Source: Deltaproteobacteria bacterium (lineage in GTDB: Bacteria > Bdellovibrionota_C > UBA2361 > SZUA-149 > JADYYL01). Taken from it: DNA of 5,367 bases. The stretch's first letter is position 1. Every line of letters starts with the position of its first letter. Position numbers and translations under genes: made by a program. Positions 5,063-5,367 of this stretch are shown here, piece after piece. The notes below the pieces were generated by a model. That model did not search any database. It saw nothing but the letters and a program-made list of their open reading frames with translations, and was not told the origin of the DNA. The stretch is from the NCBI GenBank assembly GCA_020853655.1, contig JADYYL010000346.1:1-5367 (forward strand). The letters are read 5' to 3'.

Positions 5063-5367
5063 ATGACTCTCCATACTTCCGTATCTCATATTCATCGTCG
5101 CGCTCCGAGCCGTCTCACGAGCACCATGCTCGCGATGTGGTTCTTCGCCGCCTCGACCGCCGCAGCTCAATCTGAGACCGCACCTGCCACGCTGAAGTGG
5201 CTCGAGTTTGCAAAAGCAGGCTCGCTCATGCTGCTCGTCCCCTTCGTGCTCGTTGCCATCGTCACGCTCATTCCGGCCATCACCGGCAAAAGTAGCGCAC
5301 AGCGCGCGCTGACATCGTGTGCAGTTTTTGGCGGTCTTTTGATTCTAGGTTGGCAAGTCGCGGACTC
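5063..5367 (+). CDS. Exported or membrane protein, 3' end cut by the window
   Basis: The frame is open for 101 codons from ATG 5063 to the window edge; an in-frame TGA at 5054-5056 bounds it upstream. The N-terminus reads as a signal peptide: basic region with H11, R12, R13 and R17, hydrophobic core MLAMWFFAAS (22-31) and AAA-Q (33-36), a signal-peptidase site with cleavage after A35. Mature sequence continues with SETAPATLKWLEFAKAG and a strong membrane helix GSLMLLVPFVLVAIVTLIPAI (53-73). A short basic loop (K76, R81) follows, and a second helix begins around 84-98. Met22 (5126) or Met25 are alternative starts, but the basic n-region favours 5063. The ribosome-binding site is weak. I do not recognise the family, and the fragment is too short to assign a function. 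It is transcribed divergently from the 622-residue gene. Confidence 0.65.
   Translation, partial: MTLHTSVSHIHRRAPSRLTSTMLAMWFFAASTAAAQSETAPATLKWLEFAKAGSLMLLVPFVLVAIVTLIPAITGKSSAQRALTSCAVFGGLLILGWQVAD

Noticed and set aside
1..5367. CRISPR array, tRNA, rRNA, or complete insertion sequence
   Set aside because: No regularly spaced repeats, no tRNA cloverleaf or rRNA-like conserved stretch, and no transposase motifs were seen in any frame.

Overview
This is a bacterial window of moderately high GC. I cannot name the organism: there is no rRNA, tRNA or housekeeping gene, and none of the proteins is lineage-diagnostic. Composition is mosaic. One sampled 60-base line of the large minus-strand gene (4141-4200) is 75% GC, while one from the toxin gene (1321-1380) is 50% GC. 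A mixture of a toxin-like protein, a toxin-antitoxin pair and unrecognised genes fits an accessory region.

Left (1-1049): one plus-strand gene (71-814) has a Pro/Ser/Thr-rich, probably disordered N-terminus. It is followed by a compact domain resembling the ChaN/TIKI ('haem-binding uptake, Tiki superfamily') fold found in the C1 region of Pasteurella multocida toxin-like effectors. A 235-bp gap after it holds a small hairpin and a 12-bp palindrome but no convincing gene.

Middle-left (1050-2340, minus strand): a two-gene operon of an XRE-type helix-turn-helix protein (1775-2257) and an AbiEii/AbiGii (DUF1814) nucleotidyltransferase (1050-1808). The genes overlap by 34 bp, antitoxin first. This is the layout of a type IV toxin-antitoxin / abortive-infection module, but with an XRE protein in the place usually held by AbiEi. 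A perfect dyad overlaps a candidate -35 box just upstream and is a good candidate for autoregulation.

Middle (2303-2829): about 530 bp with no credible gene. It contains a homopyrimidine tract, an imperfect 24-bp direct repeat and short GC-rich repeats. It ends in a clear intrinsic terminator (2830-2868) serving the next gene.

Right (2873-5062): a 622-residue minus-strand protein of unrecognised family starts at a TTG codon behind a good Shine-Dalgarno sequence. Two short motifs hint at a distant link to the SelO/YdiU pseudokinase fold. Its leader carries three consecutive, unrelated perfect palindromes between a candidate extended -10 promoter and the ribosome-binding site. Divergently, a plus-strand gene (5063 to the window end) encodes the start of an exported or membrane protein and is cut by the window edge.

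The strongest functional statement is the toxin-antitoxin pair. The most unusual structures are the triple-palindrome leader and the unassigned 622-residue protein it precedes.
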